From Styela clava (lineage: Eukaryota; Chordata; Ascidiacea; Stolidobranchia; Styelidae), in contig NC_135259.1 of the NCBI RefSeq assembly GCF_964204865.1, positions 11,170,974 through 11,234,973 of the forward strand: a DNA stretch of 64,000 bases. Reading direction: 5' to 3'. Each line of letters starts with the position of its first letter. Position 1 is the first letter of the stretch. This document shows, in pieces, positions 23,350 through 34,642 of the stretch. The translations under genes were made by a program, and so were the position numbers. The notes under the pieces were generated by a model. That model did not search any database. It worked only from the letters and a program-made list of their open reading frames with translations, and was not told the origin of the DNA.

Positions 23350-24130
23350 AGAAAGTGGTTAAATTTTGGTTAATTTTACCGTTTAATTATATTTTTGTGA
23401 AAATTACATTATGAATTGTATTAGAGTATTTTGCTAGAAAATTTTTTTTCCCCAATGTCTTTATTTGATTGAAAAGATGTTGGATGTATCCATTCATGCC
23501 CAAAATATTTTTTGATCTCCAATGACGGATCTTGTACAAATTTTGGGTCAATTTAACGGTTTTCCGCATTTCTGTAAAATTTACATAAGTGCGATCAAAT
23601 TTATTTCCAATTTCTTTATTTGATTGGAAAGATGTTGAAACAAGCTATCCATAACCACAAAATAATTCAAGCGCCAAACGTGGATCTTGTTCAAATATTG
23701 GGTCAATTTAACGATTTTTCGGATTCTTTTTTTAAATGCACTTTATGGCGTTGTATTAAAAGTATTTTGCAAGAAAACTGATGGAATTTTTTTTTTTTAT
23801 TCTTTTATTTGATTGGAAAGATGTTGAAACTAGCTATTCATTTCCAAAATATTTTTTGTGCCCGAAAAGCGGATCTTGTTCAAATTCTGGGCTAATTTGA
23901 CGATTTTTCACAATTTGTGAAATTTACGTTGGTACGCTGTATAGAAAATATTTTTTTAGAATATTGTTCGAGTATTTTCTGATTTTTTCTATTGATTAGA
24001 AATATGTTTAAAATATTCGTCTATACCTAAAATATTCTTTGAGCCGCAAAGGCAGATCTTGTTCAAATTTAGTGTTAATTTAACAATTATTTGATTTTTT
24101 ATTTATTTACCGTACTTTATGTTGTTGTAT
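23350..24130 (-). repeat. Tandem array, reverse units (about 160-185 bp, four units)
   Basis: Each unit has TTATTTGATTGGAAAGATGTT, then CGGATCTTGTTCAAAT and GGGTCAATTTAACGATTTTT, the reverse complement of the array at 21750-22080. The last unit is more diverged. With the forward array it forms a large inverted repeat around a spacer of about 1.3 kb. Confidence 0.75.
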
Positions 24131-24369
24131 CAAATATATTTTGTTGAATTACTATTTTAATCTTAAATGCTTTGTGCGATCAGATGCTACATAATAACGT
24201 TCAATTTTACAATTCTACTTTCCGCGGCTATCAATTAGAAATATTTCGCAAAGTGGAAATACGTTTTCATGACATCGTTCATTTAGCTCCAGGATTTCGA
24301 TAGCATTTTGCTGATGTAACAGTTGCAGTATTTGAGTATTTGAGACAGTACTTTGAGACAAGCCCGATA

Positions 24370-24976
24370 GAGCACATTATTACATAACTAATGGAAGTTT
24401 CGCCGCTACCAAGGCTCAGAAATGAACTTAGCGTGTGTCTGATCCTACCTACAATAACTTCCATCTACAGTATGCGAAAGTTATTGTCTCACTCCAAGAG
24501 TAGTGTGGTATATTGTATTTGCAATGGTAGCAGTGGCATCAGCATGCCAAATTATTTCTAATTCCAAGCGAGAGAAAAATCGGATATAGAGGAAATTGCA
24601 ATATATATACTAAAGTTTGAGCATTCATGGTTCGAGAATATGAATAATTGGCAAGGTTTTTTGAGTATTTTTCAACACTTACGACTAAAAATTCGACAGA
24701 CATTAGATGTAGATCTGAATTATGTGACTTGAATTAAACGCCGGGTATAATAAACAATCAAATTGAATGAAATATGGAAAATACAAATTTCTGCGGCGAT
24801 TTTATGAAAAATGCACCTATAGAACCGAGCTTATTAGCAGCGGTGATATTTTTTGTATGCGTGTTTGCAGTTATCTGCATACTCCGTACTCATTCGTTTT
24901 GTGTGTGACCTCAACACGGATCAGTCGATCACGAGCTATTTTAAAGATTTTAGTCGAAAGCAGGTTGCCCCCAGGA
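24370..24976 (+). mobile_element. Degenerate copy of the 690-bp hAT-like element
   Basis: It aligns by eye with 42645-43334: ATTATTACATAACTAATGGAAGTTTCGCCGCTACCAAGGCTC near the left end, GCAATGGTAGCAGTGGCAT in the middle, and GATTTTAGTCGAAAGCAGGTTG near the right end. The right end coincides with the point where the segmental duplication resumes. Confidence 0.65.
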
Positions 24977-26116
24977 ATAGACCATTAGATTTCATTTTTA
25001 CTTGGCATGGCACTCAACTACAATCAACTCTCATCTCTGCGTTCAAAGTTTGTGAAGATGTGGATCTTGGGTCGTTTTTCAGTTGACCCACGCCGACCAA
25101 TAACAATTCCACACTATTTTTCAATGACTTATTTCGTGTGCTATATCTATATTGACACTTTGATTTCCCAACTTGAGTTTTAATTTTCTTACATTCAATA
25201 TATATTGCATCTTCGCATCACTTCTTACCTGACAATATTAATACGATCATAGGGGTAGGCATAAAGCGATTATATTGGGTAATGTATATCAAATTTTCAC
25301 GGAAATCTACGGATTGTTGAGTAAAATTAACAAATGGGAATGAGTTGATGAAAATCGGATTTGATTTTAAAAGGGTTTGCTTATTCATCAACGGATTTCA
25401 CCGGATTGTCGATAGCGCGTTGCGAACAAAATATTAGTCCTTTGGGTTGTCAATCGTTGAAGACGAATAAATTTATCTAGGTGGGACATATATAGTTTGC
25501 GTAGTTGACTTAACTCTTGCATTCCGATGTGCGCAGCCCCAGAGATCCCAATAGAATATTTCGCAACCCCCAAAACCAAAATGTGGCTAGCGCGTTACGC
25601 CACCAACTATCCGAGTGACACGACCTTTATTTATCGTCTTTATTATCTTTTATTTTGCATGCTGTCTGCCAATAGTTCAGGTTCAAGATCTTATAAATAA
25701 CAAAACAATAAATTATAATCAATAGATAATCAAATTGAAATAAATATCAGGAAAAAAACGCTTTATTATATGAACACTAGGATTAAATTTTCTAGGATTC
25801 AAATAAAACAGTATAGTGATCTCCAGATACGGAAATTTTATAAAATCATTTGGTCCATTTCTTGTGGATAAAATGAGATTTCTTCATAAAAACAAAACTG
25901 ACAACAATAATTTAGCAACCAGGATTCAATATGTACATTTCGTGTACAAAAAAATAGTAAAAATGTTATTATCCCTACTTTATATGCAAACATTATCAGT
26001 CAATAGCAACATTCAAAATTGATCAATTATTATTGTTATTGCTGAATATATTATATATTCATTATATGTCACATATTACATTTCTATCTCGCAGGTCGAA
26101 ACATCACATGTCGTAT

Positions 26117-27211
26117 TTAGAATCCTGTCGTGGCAACAGTGGAAACTTCTTTGACAGAGGTTGAGTGTTGTTGTGGCAATTGATTCTGCGAACGTATACA
26201 ATTGACTATGACGAACAGGATTGATTTCCAGTCTTTCAGTTCCAGAAATATTGCAACATTGTTCACGAGAGCGTTCATTTCAAATGCAGTCAACGCTATG
26301 CTTTGTGCTTTCAATTCGGGAAATAAATTCATATATAAAGTAATTACGAAAAATGCTATAACATCGCTCACTATGCATAAAGCAGACAAGAAGCTTGATT
26401 TCTTCAGAATTGGAACAATCGAAGAGATTTTGGAATCAAGTGCTGACTTTTTGGGGATTGATTTCAAGCTGGGATTATTCAGAATTATGGATTTATTGTG
26501 GTTCTGATTTAATTTACTTTTAGTATTTTTAACTTTCTTACAAAGTGGACTCACAAAAAGCAACAATAGTGTTATCTGACCAAGGACTACCAGTGCGACT
26601 TGACATAAATGCATGATTCTTGTAAATGGGTACACAATTAAAATGCATCCAATAGGCCCACCTTCGGTCTTGACCACGTATAAGTGCATAAACATTGCAT
26701 ATGCATTAGTAATGACTATAGCTACCAAACAAATGGGACTCACGAAGCGGAAAAACCATTCTGGCATTCGAAGTGCACTTCTTACATTTGGTCTGGAATA
26801 GAGAATTTGTTGCCGAAACCACAAAGTAAGATACACGAAAAAAAGGCTGATGACATATACAAATTTGTATCCGAACAATCCGACACCACACATGATGTCT
26901 TCTGTTACGTTAATATCGTTATATAACATTAACTGAATCATAGATATTCTTGGAATATACAGGATAGTTGTCGAAAACACCATTATAAATAATAGGTTGT
27001 TTTTCCCATTGGTCGTTTTTACTCTCAATCGCTTATATTTTGTACCAAACAGAATCATCGAGACCAATATCCATGTAGCCACGAGAAAAGATGAAATATT
27101 CAGCACCTGGCATATACCGAATACCACGAGACGTATCTGGATTCCATTTGCATCGTATGCATCATTTGTTTCATATGTGTATCCTATGCTGCTTTCTGTG
27201 ACGTTTTTCAT
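26117..27211 (-). CDS. Seven-transmembrane receptor-like protein, copy A (364 aa, single exon)
   Basis: The ATG is at 27211 and TAA at 26117. The protein has an N-terminal NVT glycosylation site and seven clear hydrophobic helices, with basic loops after helix 1 (KYKRLRVK) and helix 5 (LCKKVKNTKSK). FRQQ after helix 3 sits where DRY is in rhodopsin-like receptors, but DRY itself and NPxxY are absent. I cannot place it in a named GPCR family; a lineage-specific chemosensory or orphan receptor is my guess. The paralogue is at 31857-32963. From the start through helix 4 the two are almost identical, while the third cytoplasmic loop and helix 6 differ and contain an indel. Confidence 0.82.
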   Translation of the reverse strand: MKNVTESSIGYTYETNDAYDANGIQIRLVVFGICQVLNISSFLVATWILVSMILFGTKYKRLRVKTTNGKNNLLFIMVFSTTILYIPRISMIQLMLYNDINVTEDIMCGVGLFGYKFVYVISLFFVYLTLWFRQQILYSRPNVRSALRMPEWFFRFVSPICLVAIVITNAYAMFMHLYVVKTEGGPIGCILIVYPFTRIMHLCQVALVVLGQITLLLLFVSPLCKKVKNTKSKLNQNHNKSIILNNPSLKSIPKKSALDSKISSIVPILKKSSFLSALCIVSDVIAFFVITLYMNLFPELKAQSIALTAFEMNALVNNVAIFLELKDWKSILFVIVNCIRSQNQLPQQHSTSVKEVSTVATTGF

Positions 27212-27679
27212 TCTCTCGAGGTTACCTTCCTCAAATAAATATTACTCTACTGATGGAGACTTAAAATAATTTCCCAATAAATACTTTCTTGGCAGACACG
27301 AGACAATAATTAAATGATTTTTTATCATTTATACATACATGTATTGAAAACAAATCAGTGTATCTGACGATTGCTAATTATTTTAATGATGGCTTGAAAT
27401 GCTCTGTATCGATGGCAATTACGGTGCAATAGCCAGCATGAAACAAAAATACAATATTATTAAATTCTGAAACAGGATCAATGTTTTAAATATAATATCG
27501 AAAATGGCCAACCGCATTTTTAAGTGGCATATTAAGTTGAAAATAATGAAATTCGATTTCGTTTGAGTGTAATCATTAGATGCATTGCATTGGAACAAAG
27601 GTGCTCTTATATCCAGGCCGTGTCCAAACATATCAAAATATGGCAAAACGTACCTAACAGTATATGAAACGAGAATATC

Positions 27680-27945
27680 GGTCAGAGACCGAAGACTTAG
27701 CGATCGGAAGTGAGGGGATCCCCCAAAACAGCGCTCTTATTCTATAGTGACACCTTGGGTCCCATCACTAATTAAGTAATAACTCGCTAATTATACGACG
27801 TAATTATACGACCCAAAATCAATAGGCTTCTGGTCCGAGATATGATGAATGGACATGCAAAATCTGGGGCAGATTCAATTTCGCTTTCGTGAGATATCGC
27901 ATGCATCTAACAGACATACATACAGACAGACAAATATCTATCAAC
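27680..27945 (+). mobile_element. Dispersed retroposon-like repeat, copy 1
   Basis: It contains CAGAGACCGAAGACTTAGCGAT, then CTTCTGGTCCGAGATATGATGA, CAAAATCTGGGGCAGATTCA and TTCGTGAGATATCGCATGCATC, followed by an ACAG/ACATACAG-rich tail. A reverse-strand copy lies at about 60430-60665. The ACAG-like tail suggests retrotransposition, but no reverse transcriptase is present. It is absent from the other copy of this segmental duplication. Confidence 0.6.
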
Positions 27946-27959
27946 ATTTCCACTGATTA

Positions 27960-28600
27960 AAATCGATCTTAACTCATTAGTATCGGTACCCGGACTGCCC
28001 TAGTCTTACTAGGTCCTGTGACAATGGTGATTCATGCGTTTTCTGCCAACGTGAATTAACATGCTAAATGATTTGACTCACAACTGCAGTATACAATAAT
28101 TTACAGTGCTTTAACTTTTACAGTAAATTACCGTATTCAGTATACACAGTGCGTCACCTGTATCGAAAAACTTCATATTCTTTCACATAGCAAGATTTCA
28201 CAAAATCAAAAGGAAAGACAACCGTCACAATTAAATTGCGTATAAAAACCGTGTTCCCATGAATAAAAATAATACTGTGAAATTTTGGATGAAATATCAG
28301 ATCTCATAGGATTCATAGAAAATTTAGGAATAAATTCTCGCGAAAAATACAGTTTCCAAACACCGACAATTTCAAAGCAATTGATCCGGTAGTTGATAAG
28401 TAAAACGATGTTTTCATAACAACAAGAACATAAAGAAAAATTCTAACAACATATCAATATAAAACGTAAAAGGTCCACTTCGTGTTCAATGAATGGAATT
28501 AGTCAATTTTGAAAATTAGGATCCGTTCTTCAAAACTGATAACTTCGTCAATAAAAAATTTTACGAAGGTTTGATTGAGTTCATACTTGCCTCAAAATGA
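27960..28600. repeat. Diverged dispersed repeat, also near 33.6 and 48.5 kb
   Basis: CCCGGACTGCCCTAG and TGTGACAATGGTGATTCATGCG match blocks at about 33730-33790 and 48520-48580. A second shared block (AATTGATCCGGTAGTT, then GTCCACTTCGTGTTCAAT) matches 48660-48780. No coding content is seen. Confidence 0.5.
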
Positions 28601-29449
28601 AAAAGAAATTTGCCACTGTAAAATATTTTTACTAGTATAACCCCTTGTTGAATATTCAAGCGATTCCTTCATCAGCAACATGAATATATATATATGCTTA
28701 CAAAATGTCGTACCTCGGCTTACCTCTATGTAGTTTGTCGTATTATGTATTCATTACAGATATGAGATTTTGAATAATCAAATCACACAACCTGTTTAAC
28801 GCTCTACAGTACACTAATGTTATGAATATCTGAAAAATCTATTCCAAATCACGGGCATAAGAGGCTTCTAAAAAGTAATAGCCCAGTCCAGCAGAGTAGA
28901 GTCCAAGTAGCAGCTTGGGGTGTCTCATGAGCATTAAGAGTCAGAAAATAGGACTTTGCGATGATCTATTCCTAATTGAATCCTAATGAATAACGTAACA
29001 CGTAAATTTTTTAGTTTCATTTCATTACAATATTAAGTACATTCGGATAATAATACACAATAAATGCAATGGCACATTTGAGCATTATCATCGATGCTTC
29101 TATGATCTTACAACCTAGCCAAAGAACTCGGCAAAAATGAAACTTAGGGGTTAAAAACTATATCAACGCATACCATATATATATATATATATAAATTTAA
29201 TCAGTTGCCTATTTGATCACTAAAAGATAATAATAGGTATTCCTAATACATAGATTGAAATCTTTTTTCACACATACATAAGATGGTGCATGCCCTATCA
29301 AAATATGATTTTATGTTTTAAAATATTTCTGTTGTATCCTACTTATTTGCGTGTAAAGTATGGAATGTTAAATATGAAAACGTGCCTGTGCCGAGATACG
29401 CCATAGAAAAAATGGAATAGCGAAAATCTGAATTTAATCATGGTTCGTT

Positions 29450-29640
29450 AATTCTTACCGAGGGACATCTTTTTCTTTGATGCTGTTTTAGCTTCTTGTG
29501 TGAAAAACAAATGATTCTGCAGTATTTGGGGGAAATAGGAGTTGGCATAGCCTTGGATATCGGTGTTTTGCACTAAATGGAGTCGTACGAACAGAGGGAG
29601 TTCCTTCATTGATTGCTGTCGAGTGAACCCATACAAGGTC
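29450..29640 (-). pseudogene. Broken copy of the last exon of the FN3-Ly6-EGF-PKD gene
   Basis: On the minus strand this segment aligns with 34640-34830, the 3' end of the exon that encodes the Thr-rich tail. Examples are TTGCACTAAATGGAGTCGTACGAACAGAGGGAG (shared) and GCTTCTTGTGTGAAAAACAA (shared). Several indels shift the frame, and homology stops at the exon sequence near GCTGTCG. It was created when the receptor block was duplicated together with the 3' end of the neighbouring gene. Confidence 0.8.
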
Positions 29641-29644
29641 ACTT

Positions 29645-30650
29645 AAATCAATTATACCACTGCTTTAAAACTTCAACAAACATTGGCGTTGTGAATTTAT
29701 TCTACTATTAATATGCTACTAGTAAGTCCTTTATGCCATGCTTCTTATAATATTCAGCTTCAGGCACAAAGTCTTAACCTAGTTAGAAAACCAATGCAAT
29801 CTAGGTAGCAGAGTTATAGGATTTTCTGACATGGGATTATTCTGACGATTTGCTTTTCAGTTATGCAGACCAGATACGTCTCGTAGGCTATAGCGAAACA
29901 ATGGTAACACGCAGTCGCCATAGTTCGTTACCATGTTCAATTTTTTTAACACAACAAATAAAAAGACCAAACGAAACGGCTAAAAGCACGTTTTAAACCG
30001 AATATTTCTCAATAAATTCTCACACTACAGTAAATTTGGCATATTTGGTACAACGTAGACATCATCATCTTATCTTTGCTAAGATTGGATGCCGCGGGGA
30101 ACATGTGTGACTTCAGAATATATTTTTACCTCTTTCGGCTTTAGCAGACGCTCAACGATTCTCTTACTCCTATCTCAAACAGGCAAAATGTATACCCGGT
30201 AAAAAGCATATTTATCCCTAAATTACTAGACTAGTTTTATCTTCTATGAAGGTTGAGAGACCAGTGGGAGGAAAATATTTAATACTATAAATCATATTGG
30301 CCTACATTTGATTAGGCCTACCATACGTCTCGTTTTAGGCGGGACAGGCGACTTTTTACGTCTCGTCCTGTTGTCCCGACCGGTAAATCGAAACTCCCGA
30401 TTTGGCGTTCAGCTGGCCAGCATAATACACGAGCATTACCTATTAGGATATTCTCGTTACTGTTGTTGCAGTGTAGCGTACCGGTAGCCTACTTACTGAA
30501 GGGAAATGCGTGATTTTGTTTGGTTCTTTGCTTATGTTAAAGCGGATAATTGGTACAACTTGTTACGTTTAAGCCCTATACGCCAGAAGGGTGCTGGTCC
30601 GTCACTTTTGCGGTAGCCTGGTAGTTGTACAGTACAAGGTAATCTTTCAT
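29645..30650. other. Unique spacer between duplication copies
   Basis: No gene seen. Somewhat richer in GC near 30330-30620. It has no obvious match elsewhere in the window. Confidence 0.45.
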
Positions 30651-31577
30651 CGAATTGTGCCTGCGTTGAGTTCAATTTAACATATTTAATTTGAATATCA
30701 ACTACTTGTGCGATTGTGAAGTCAGCTCATTATTATATGCAAACAGGAAAACCTCCATCATTTAATTATTATCCTACCTTCGCCATTGTTTTCTTGTGCC
30801 AAATAGGCCATTGAATGCTATTGTTACTTGGCAACCAACAACAATCAACTCTCATCTCTGCGTTCAAAGTTTGTGAAAAAGTGGAGCTTGGGGCGTTTTG
30901 GAATAACTCACAACGACTAATACCAATACCACACTATTTTACGATGACAATTTTTGTGTGCTGTATCTACATTGTCACTCTGATTTCCCAATTTGTGTTT
31001 TTATTTTGTTGCATTCAATATTGCATCTTCGCATTACTTGTTACCTGAGAATATTAATACGATCATATGGGTATGCATAAAGCGATTACATTGGGTAATG
31101 TATATCGAATTTCCACGATAAACTGCGGATTGTTGAGTGAAAATAACAAATAAAAATGAGTTGATGAAAATCGGTTGGCAATCGGATTAGATTTTGAATG
31201 GGATCCACTTATCTATCAACGGATTTCGTCGGATTGTAGATAGTGCGTTGCGAACAAAACATTAGTTCTTTGGGTTGTTAATCGTTGAAGACGGGTAAAT
31301 TGACCTAGGTGAGACCGATATAGTTTGCGTAGTTGTTCCCTCTTGGACTCCGTGAGTGCCGAGATGGGCTTCTTCAACGGCTCGCTTTCAAGTCTCTAAT
31401 TGTAACAAGTTGAATGCTTGGTTGTGTATTACATTCTTCAATTGAAAAAAAAAACGATAAAATCAATTGCAATAAAACAGTAAAATCAACAGGTCCAGTA
31501 CTAATGAGATTTATTCATAAAAGCAACACTGGCAACAAGTGATCAATATGTATACTTCGTGTCCAACAAACAAATTA

Positions 31578-31687
31578 CGCGCTCCGAAAGTATGTGCACC
31601 AAGATAGCGCGCAACTTGATAACCCTAACCTGGTACACATACTATGTTCAGGTTGTGCGTCATCTTGGTACACATACTTCGGGAGCA
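31578..31687. mobile_element. MITE, short palindromic version of the GTACACATACT family
   Basis: The ends are CGCGCTCCGAAAGTATGTGCACCAAGAT and its reverse complement ATCTTGGTACACATACTTCGGGAGC. The centre has CCCTAACCTGGTACACATAC. Related copies or parts occur at 46411-46531, 49314-49523, 51055-51135 and 57940-58145. Confidence 0.75.
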
Positions 31688-31856
31688 CCCAAAATAATAA
31701 TAAAAATGGTATTTTCCATACTTTATAAGCAAAAATTATCAGTCAAGAGCAACATTCAAAATTGATCAATTACAGTTGTTGCTGAATATTTTATATATTT
31801 ATTATATGACACATATTACATTCCTATCTCGCAGCTCAAAACATCAAATGTCGTAT

Positions 31857-32963
31857 TTATAATCCAGTCGCGGCAACAGTGGAAACTTCTTTAACAGAAG
31901 TTGAGTGTTGTTGTGGCAATTGATTCTGGGAACGAATACAATTGGATATGACGAACAGAATTGATTTCCATTCTTTCAGTTCCAGAAATATTGCAACATT
32001 GTTCACGAGAGCGTTCATTTCAAATGCAGTCAACGCTATGCTTTGTGCTTTCAAGTCGGGAAATATTTTCAAACATAAAATAATTACGAAAAATGCCATA
32101 AGATCGCTCACTATGCATGAAGCAGACAAGAAGCTTGATTTCTTTAAAATTGGAACAATGGATGAGATTTTGGAATCAAGTGCTGACTTTTGGGGGATTG
32201 GTTTCAAGTTGGAAACACTCAAATTTACTGTACTGTAATGTGATTTAGGGTGGTTCTGATTGAATTTACTTTTGGTATTTTTAACTTTCTGACAAAGTGG
32301 AATCACAAAAAGCAACAATAGTGTTATCTGGCCAAGGGCTACCAGTGCGACTTGACAAAAATGCATGATTCTTGTAAATGGGAACAAAATTAAAATGCAT
32401 CCAATAGGCCCACCTTCTGTCTTGACCACGTATAAGTGCATAAACATTGCATATGCATTAGTAATGACTATAGCTACCAAACAAATGGGACTCATGAAGC
32501 GGAAAAACCATTCTGGCATTCGAAGTGCACTTCTTACATTTGGTCTGGAATAGAGAATTTGTTGCCGAAACCACAAAGTAAGATACACGAAAAAAAGGCT
32601 GATGACATATACAAATTTGTATCCGAACAATCCGACACCACACATGATGTCTTCTGTTACGTTAATATCGTTATATAACATTAACTGAATCATAGATATT
32701 CTTGGAATATACAGGATAGTTGTCGAAAACACCATTATAAATAATAAGTTGTTTTTCCCATTGGTCGTTTTTACTCTCAATCGCTTATATTTTGTACCAA
32801 ACAGAATCATCGAGACCAATATCCATGTAGACACGAGAAAAGATGAAATATTCAGCACCTGGCATATGCTGAATACCCAGAGACGTATCTGAATTCCATT
32901 TGCATCGTATGCATCCTTTGTTTCATTTGTGTATCCTATGCTGCTTTCTGTGACGTTTTTCAT
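31857..32963 (-). CDS. Seven-transmembrane receptor-like protein, copy B (368 aa, single exon)
   Basis: Paralogue of the gene at 26117-27211, same strand, same start context and same intronless layout, with seven hydrophobic helices and the NVTES site at the N-terminus. It differs mainly in the third cytoplasmic loop (SHYSTVNLSVSNLKPIP region, with a four-codon length difference), helix 6 and the extreme C-terminus. The frame is intact, so both copies look functional. Function is unknown. Confidence 0.82.
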   Translation of the reverse strand: MKNVTESSIGYTNETKDAYDANGIQIRLWVFSICQVLNISSFLVSTWILVSMILFGTKYKRLRVKTTNGKNNLLFIMVFSTTILYIPRISMIQLMLYNDINVTEDIMCGVGLFGYKFVYVISLFFVYLTLWFRQQILYSRPNVRSALRMPEWFFRFMSPICLVAIVITNAYAMFMHLYVVKTEGGPIGCILILFPFTRIMHFCQVALVALGQITLLLLFVIPLCQKVKNTKSKFNQNHPKSHYSTVNLSVSNLKPIPQKSALDSKISSIVPILKKSSFLSASCIVSDLMAFFVIILCLKIFPDLKAQSIALTAFEMNALVNNVAIFLELKEWKSILFVISNCIRSQNQLPQQHSTSVKEVSTVAATGL

Positions 32964-32989
32964 TCTCTTAAAGTTACCTTACTCAAATA

Positions 32990-34250
32990 AATATTACTCT
33001 ACTGATGGAGAGAAATAATTTCCCAATAAATACTTTCTTGGCGAACACGAGACAATGATTAAATGAATTTTTATTATTCATACATACATGTATTAGAAAC
33101 AAATCAGTGTATCTGACGATTGCTAATTATTTTAATGATGGCTTGAAATGCTCTGTATCGATGACAATTACGGTACAATAGCCACCATTCGAAAAAAATA
33201 CAATATCATTAAATTCTGAAACAGGATCATTGTTTTAAATATAATATCGAAAATGGCCATCTGCATTTTCAAGTGGTATATTAAGTTAAAAATAAAGGAA
33301 TTCGATTTCGTTCAAGTGTAATCATTACATAATTATAATTCATTGCATTGAAACAAAGGTGTTCTTATATCCAGGTCATGTACCAAGCATATCGTTATAT
33401 GCCAAAACCTACCTAACAATGTATGACACAAACTTCAAAAATAAGAATGAGCAAAATTATACATGAAAATGAATCTTACTGTGAATAAATGATATGTTAT
33501 TGTGTAAACACTAACCATATATATATATTAATTATGCAATAAGGGTCACTGAAGACTGTGTTTGACCTAAAATTTTGAAGTGAGTAAAAATTTGAAATAT
33601 TCAAATAAATCAAAGAAAACAATGATCAGATATATGGACACGAAAGCCAAAACGAAATATTTAACCACAATTTCCCCAAACAATATATCCCGGACGTAGC
33701 TGAAACTATGAACTATCGTAACTTAATAGTATCTGCACCCGGACTGCCTTAGCTTTACCAGGTTCTGTGATAATGATGATGCATTCGTCTTGTGCGAGCG
33801 TAAATTAAAATGCCAAATCAAAGGGTGGTCCAAGGTTGCGAGGTTGGCAGGCCACAGAAACTTTTGAGGAGGTCTTGCGGGCCGCAGTCGGAGAAAACCC
33901 AAAAGTGATCAAACATCGCGAGTTCACTCATTTTAAATATATTTAAGAATTAAAGTCTACCGTTCTATTGAGTTTTTTAAAGAAGATATATAAAGCCTTT
34001 AGTTATTTAAAAAATTGCATCCCTAGAAATAACGTGGTATTTGCGGTATTTTTTTTCGTGTTTGGTTTTGTAATATCGCTTACAATTACATCTCATCGTC
34101 TTGGTCCTGTCTGCGGAGACAATTCATTCTCCTTGTACCGATCACAAGACGTCATTTCCATATTGGCACCGTCTTGACGTTTATAGATACAACATCAAAA
34201 TTCCGTGATTTAACAAACACCAATCTCAACATTACCTAGCTAAAGAACTC
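32990..34250. other. Upstream flank of receptor copy B, no gene
   Basis: It matches the flank of copy A to about 33430, then holds a diverged dispersed repeat (33600-33810: ATGGACACGAAAGCC, CCCGGACTGCC) and a short patch near 33830-33900. No gene is supported. Confidence 0.5.
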
Positions 34251-34642
34251 GGCAAACATGAAACTTAAGGGTTACATTTTCTGTCTAGACTCTAGAGCCA
34301 TTATATTACTGCAGTACCCCACCCAGTATCTAAAAACTTTATCGACACTTGCCCGCATTACATATATACAAAAATTTAGTCTGTTGCATATTTGGTCACA
34401 AAAAGATAATAATCGGTGTTCCCAATACATAGATGAACACTTTTTTCAAACATATATAAGATGGTGCATGCCATATCGAAAGAGGATTTTATGTTTAAAA
34501 TATTCCTGTTGTTCTAATTTTTGTGTAAAGTATGAAATGTAATATATGAAAACACATTCTTGATTTTTTCAACTGTGTCATTGTTCCGAAATACGCCACA
34601 GAAAAAATGAAATTGCGAAAATCTGAATTAAATCATGAATTG

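Larger units (their letters stand above)
24990..29640 (+). repeat. Segmental duplication, copy A (main block)
   Basis: It matches about 30810-34830: CAATCAACTCTCATCTCTGC at 25021 and 30842, the receptor gene and its flanks, the block after CTAGCCAAAGAACTCGGCAA (29116; 34240 in copy B), and the fragment at 29450-29640. Copy A carries an extra retroposon-like insert at about 27680-27945. Confidence 0.85.
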
